A DNA stretch of 15,074 nt, taken from NCBI GenBank assembly GCA_964633845.1, contig CAZWLA010000031.1:1-15074 (forward strand), given 5' to 3'. The number at the start of each line of letters is the position of its first letter. Positions within the stretch are counted from its first letter, which is position 1. The notes under the pieces were generated by a model that saw only the letters and a program-made list of their open reading frames with translations, was not told the DNA's origin and made no database searches. The DNA is from JADHTT01 sp964633845 (GTDB lineage Bacteria; Campylobacterota; Campylobacteria; Campylobacterales; Arcobacteraceae). This document shows positions 13,689 to 15,074 of the stretch, piece after piece. Both the position numbers and the translations under genes were made by a program.

Positions 13689-14860
13689 TGTATAAAATAA
13701 ATCTACATCTAATCGAATATGCTATTAATACTATTTTGAGATCTAAAACAAAAAATATATTTATTACTACTATTCTTACACTTTTAGTATTTTTACTTTC
13801 ATCTATATTTTTAATCTCAAACTCTATAAAATATGAATTAAATCAAACAGTAGATGCTTTACCACAGATTATCGTACAAAATCTAAAAGGTGGTAAATCA
13901 TATGATATCAAAACCAAAGTTGCCGATGAGATTTTAACAATTGCAGGTGTAGCTGATGCAAATCCTCGTGTATGGGGATATTACTATTTTCAAAAAGCTG
14001 GTGTTAATTTCTCATTAGTTGGTATAGATTCATATGAAACACAATACAAAACAAGCCTCAGCAATGTATCTAAAAGTTTTAATTTAAGTGAAAATAGTAT
14101 GGTAGTTGGATCTGGAGTTAAAAAAGTACTAGAACAAAACTATTACGATAAATACTTTAACTTCATCAAGTCTGATGGTGGATTTAAGAAAATAAATATT
14201 GGTGGTGTATTTGATGGTGATACACAACTAGAATCAAATGATATGATAATTATGTCAAATGATAATCTAAGAGATATACTAGACATGAGGTCTAGTCGTG
14301 CAACGGATATTGTAGTTTCAGTTAATAATCCTATCGAAATAGCAATGGTAGCTTCCAAAATAAAAGCTAAATATCCAAATATGAGAGTTATTACAAATGA
14401 AGATTTAAAGATTAGCTATGCAAATATATTTGATTATAAAAGTGGAATCTTTTTAGCACTAAGTCTAATAGCACTATTTACATTTTTTATAATTATATAT
14501 GACAAAGCAAGTGGATTAAGCTCTGAAGAGAAAAAAGAGATTGGTATCTTAAAAGCTATAGGATGGACAGTAGATGATGTACTAAAAGAGAAGTTCATAG
14601 AAGGTAGCATCATATCTTTATTTGCTTATATATTAGGGATATTACTGTCATTTATATTTGTCTATATGCTTCAAGCCCCGGGAATGAGAATGATATTTGA
14701 AGGCTTTTCTCTTCTTAGAACAACATTTGAACTACCATTTATATTTGATATACAGACACTAAGCTTAATATTTTTTATAACTGTACCTATTTATATAGCA
14801 GCAACTATTGTACCATCATGGAGAACTGCAACTTTAGATGCAGACGAGGTAATAAGATAA
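13688..14860 (+). CDS. FtsX/MacB-type ABC transporter permease
   Basis: The 390-residue protein has the standard MacB/LolCE topology: one membrane helix at about 23-45, a large periplasmic domain (about 46-250), then three helices near 253-273, 308-330 and 355-377. Family signatures are EEKKEIGILKAIGWTVDDVLKEKF after the second helix and a closing PSWRTATLDADEVIR. Such permeases do not import solutes but couple ATP hydrolysis to periplasmic or lipoprotein work, or to efflux, and need a LolD/MacB-type ATPase. No ATPase gene is visible next to it: a restriction enzyme gene starts at its stop codon. In this position, permeases of this type may serve copper or NosZ maturation, by inference. The ATG overlaps the stop of the preceding fragment. 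Confidence 0.88.
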   Translation: MYKINLHLIEYAINTILRSKTKNIFITTILTLLVFLLSSIFLISNSIKYELNQTVDALPQIIVQNLKGGKSYDIKTKVADEILTIAGVADANPRVWGYYYFQKAGVNFSLVGIDSYETQYKTSLSNVSKSFNLSENSMVVGSGVKKVLEQNYYDKYFNFIKSDGGFKKINIGGVFDGDTQLESNDMIIMSNDNLRDILDMRSSRATDIVVSVNNPIEIAMVASKIKAKYPNMRVITNEDLKISYANIFDYKSGIFLALSLIALFTFFIIIYDKASGLSSEEKKEIGILKAIGWTVDDVLKEKFIEGSIISLFAYILGILLSFIFVYMLQAPGMRMIFEGFSLLRTTFELPFIFDIQTLSLIFFITVPIYIAATIVPSWRTATLDADEVIR

Positions 14861-15074
14861 TGGCACTTAGCTGGAATGAGATAAAAAGTCGAGCAATAAA
14901 CTTCTCTAAAGAATGGGAAAACGAATCAAAAGAACACGCAGAATCTCAAAGTTTTTGGAATGATTTTTTTAATATCTTTGGTATTAGTCGTAAAAGAGTA
15001 GCTTCATTTGAAGAGCCAGTTAAAAAACTTGGGAGTAAAAGAGGTCGTATTGACCTTTTTTGGAAAGGTACACT
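14860..15074 (+). CDS. MmeI-like type II restriction-modification enzyme, N-terminal part (runs off the window)
   Basis: The readable 71 residues start MALSWNEIKSRAINFSKEW, continue with QSFWNDFFNIFGISRKR, then VASFEEPVKKLGSKRGRIDLFWKG. This is the opening of the large single-chain enzymes annotated as class I SAM-dependent DNA methyltransferases or type IIG/IIL restriction enzymes (MmeI/YeeA-like), which join a nuclease, methyltransferase and target recognition domain in about 900-1000 residues. The Asp in IDLFW is the first catalytic residue expected of the PD-(D/E)xK nuclease; the ExK part should follow just beyond the window. The ATG overlaps the permease stop (TAATG), and GAGG lies 10 bases upstream. 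Such genes move readily between strains, so this is probably an acquired gene placed behind the permease. Confidence 0.85.
   Translation, partial: MALSWNEIKSRAINFSKEWENESKEHAESQSFWNDFFNIFGISRKRVASFEEPVKKLGSKRGRIDLFWKGT

Noticed and set aside
1..15074. CRISPR arrays, tRNA or rRNA genes, tandem repeats
   Set aside because: I saw no repeat-spacer pattern, no cloverleaf-like sequence with a CCA-end context, and no rRNA motifs.

Overview
The window looks like a chromosomal segment of a Campylobacterota (epsilonproteobacterial) genome. It is very AT-rich. It carries the lineage-specific DUF2018 gene beside a long-chain polyprenyl synthase and hemA, an order that as I recall also occurs around H. 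pylori HP0242-HP0239. Many -10 boxes have the form GATATAAT, close to the gnTAnaAT type described in Campylobacter. GlnD, ModABC and several NosL-type proteins point to a free-living, respiratory or denitrifying member (Sulfurimonas/Sulfurovum/Arcobacter-like) rather than to Helicobacter or C. jejuni. I cannot name the genus. The sequence is a draft scaffold: exactly 100 N lie at 13515-13614.

Layout. (1) 1-118: a probable end of an IS66-type insertion sequence runs in from the left edge and appears to cut a minus-strand gene after codon 7, leaving its promoter, ribosome binding site and start. (2) 198-1317, minus strand: rlmF (23S rRNA m6A methyltransferase) followed by a VF530-family DNA-binding protein. 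rlmF carries a one-base frameshift in an A7 run near its start. (3) 1374-4731, plus strand: murB, DUF2018, polyprenyl diphosphate synthase and hemA, covering wall precursor, quinone side chain and haem/siroheme precursor synthesis. (4) 4725-6836, minus strand: modA-modB-modC, a molybdate uptake operon convergent with and overlapping hemA. (5) 6877-9402, plus strand: glnD. (6) 9408-10043, minus strand: a Crp/Fnr-family regulator without an Fe-S cysteine cluster, with a TTGATATATCAA palindrome upstream. (7) 10122-11222, minus strand: a secreted protein with two NosL domains joined by what looks like a haem-less cytochrome c remnant. (8) 11340-15074, plus strand: a compact overlapping operon with an OmpR-type response regulator, a histidine kinase without a sensor domain, a membrane-anchored NosL-like protein, a TauE/SafE-type membrane protein (cut by the N gap), the tail of an unknown gene, an FtsX/MacB-type ABC permease, and the start of an MmeI-like restriction-modification enzyme.

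How it fits together. Regions 6-8 read as a regulated copper or nitrous-oxide-reductase accessory locus: NosL proteins bind Cu(I) for NosZ maturation, Crp/Fnr proteins often control denitrification genes, and TauE/SafE and FtsX-type proteins would handle membrane transport. NosZ itself is not in the window. The ATPase expected after the FtsX-type permease is absent; a restriction enzyme gene begins there, overlapping the permease stop codon by one base. Genes are packed with almost no intergenic DNA, no strong intrinsic terminators are visible, and some genes (murB, glnD) sit so close to their -10 box that their mRNAs may be leaderless.
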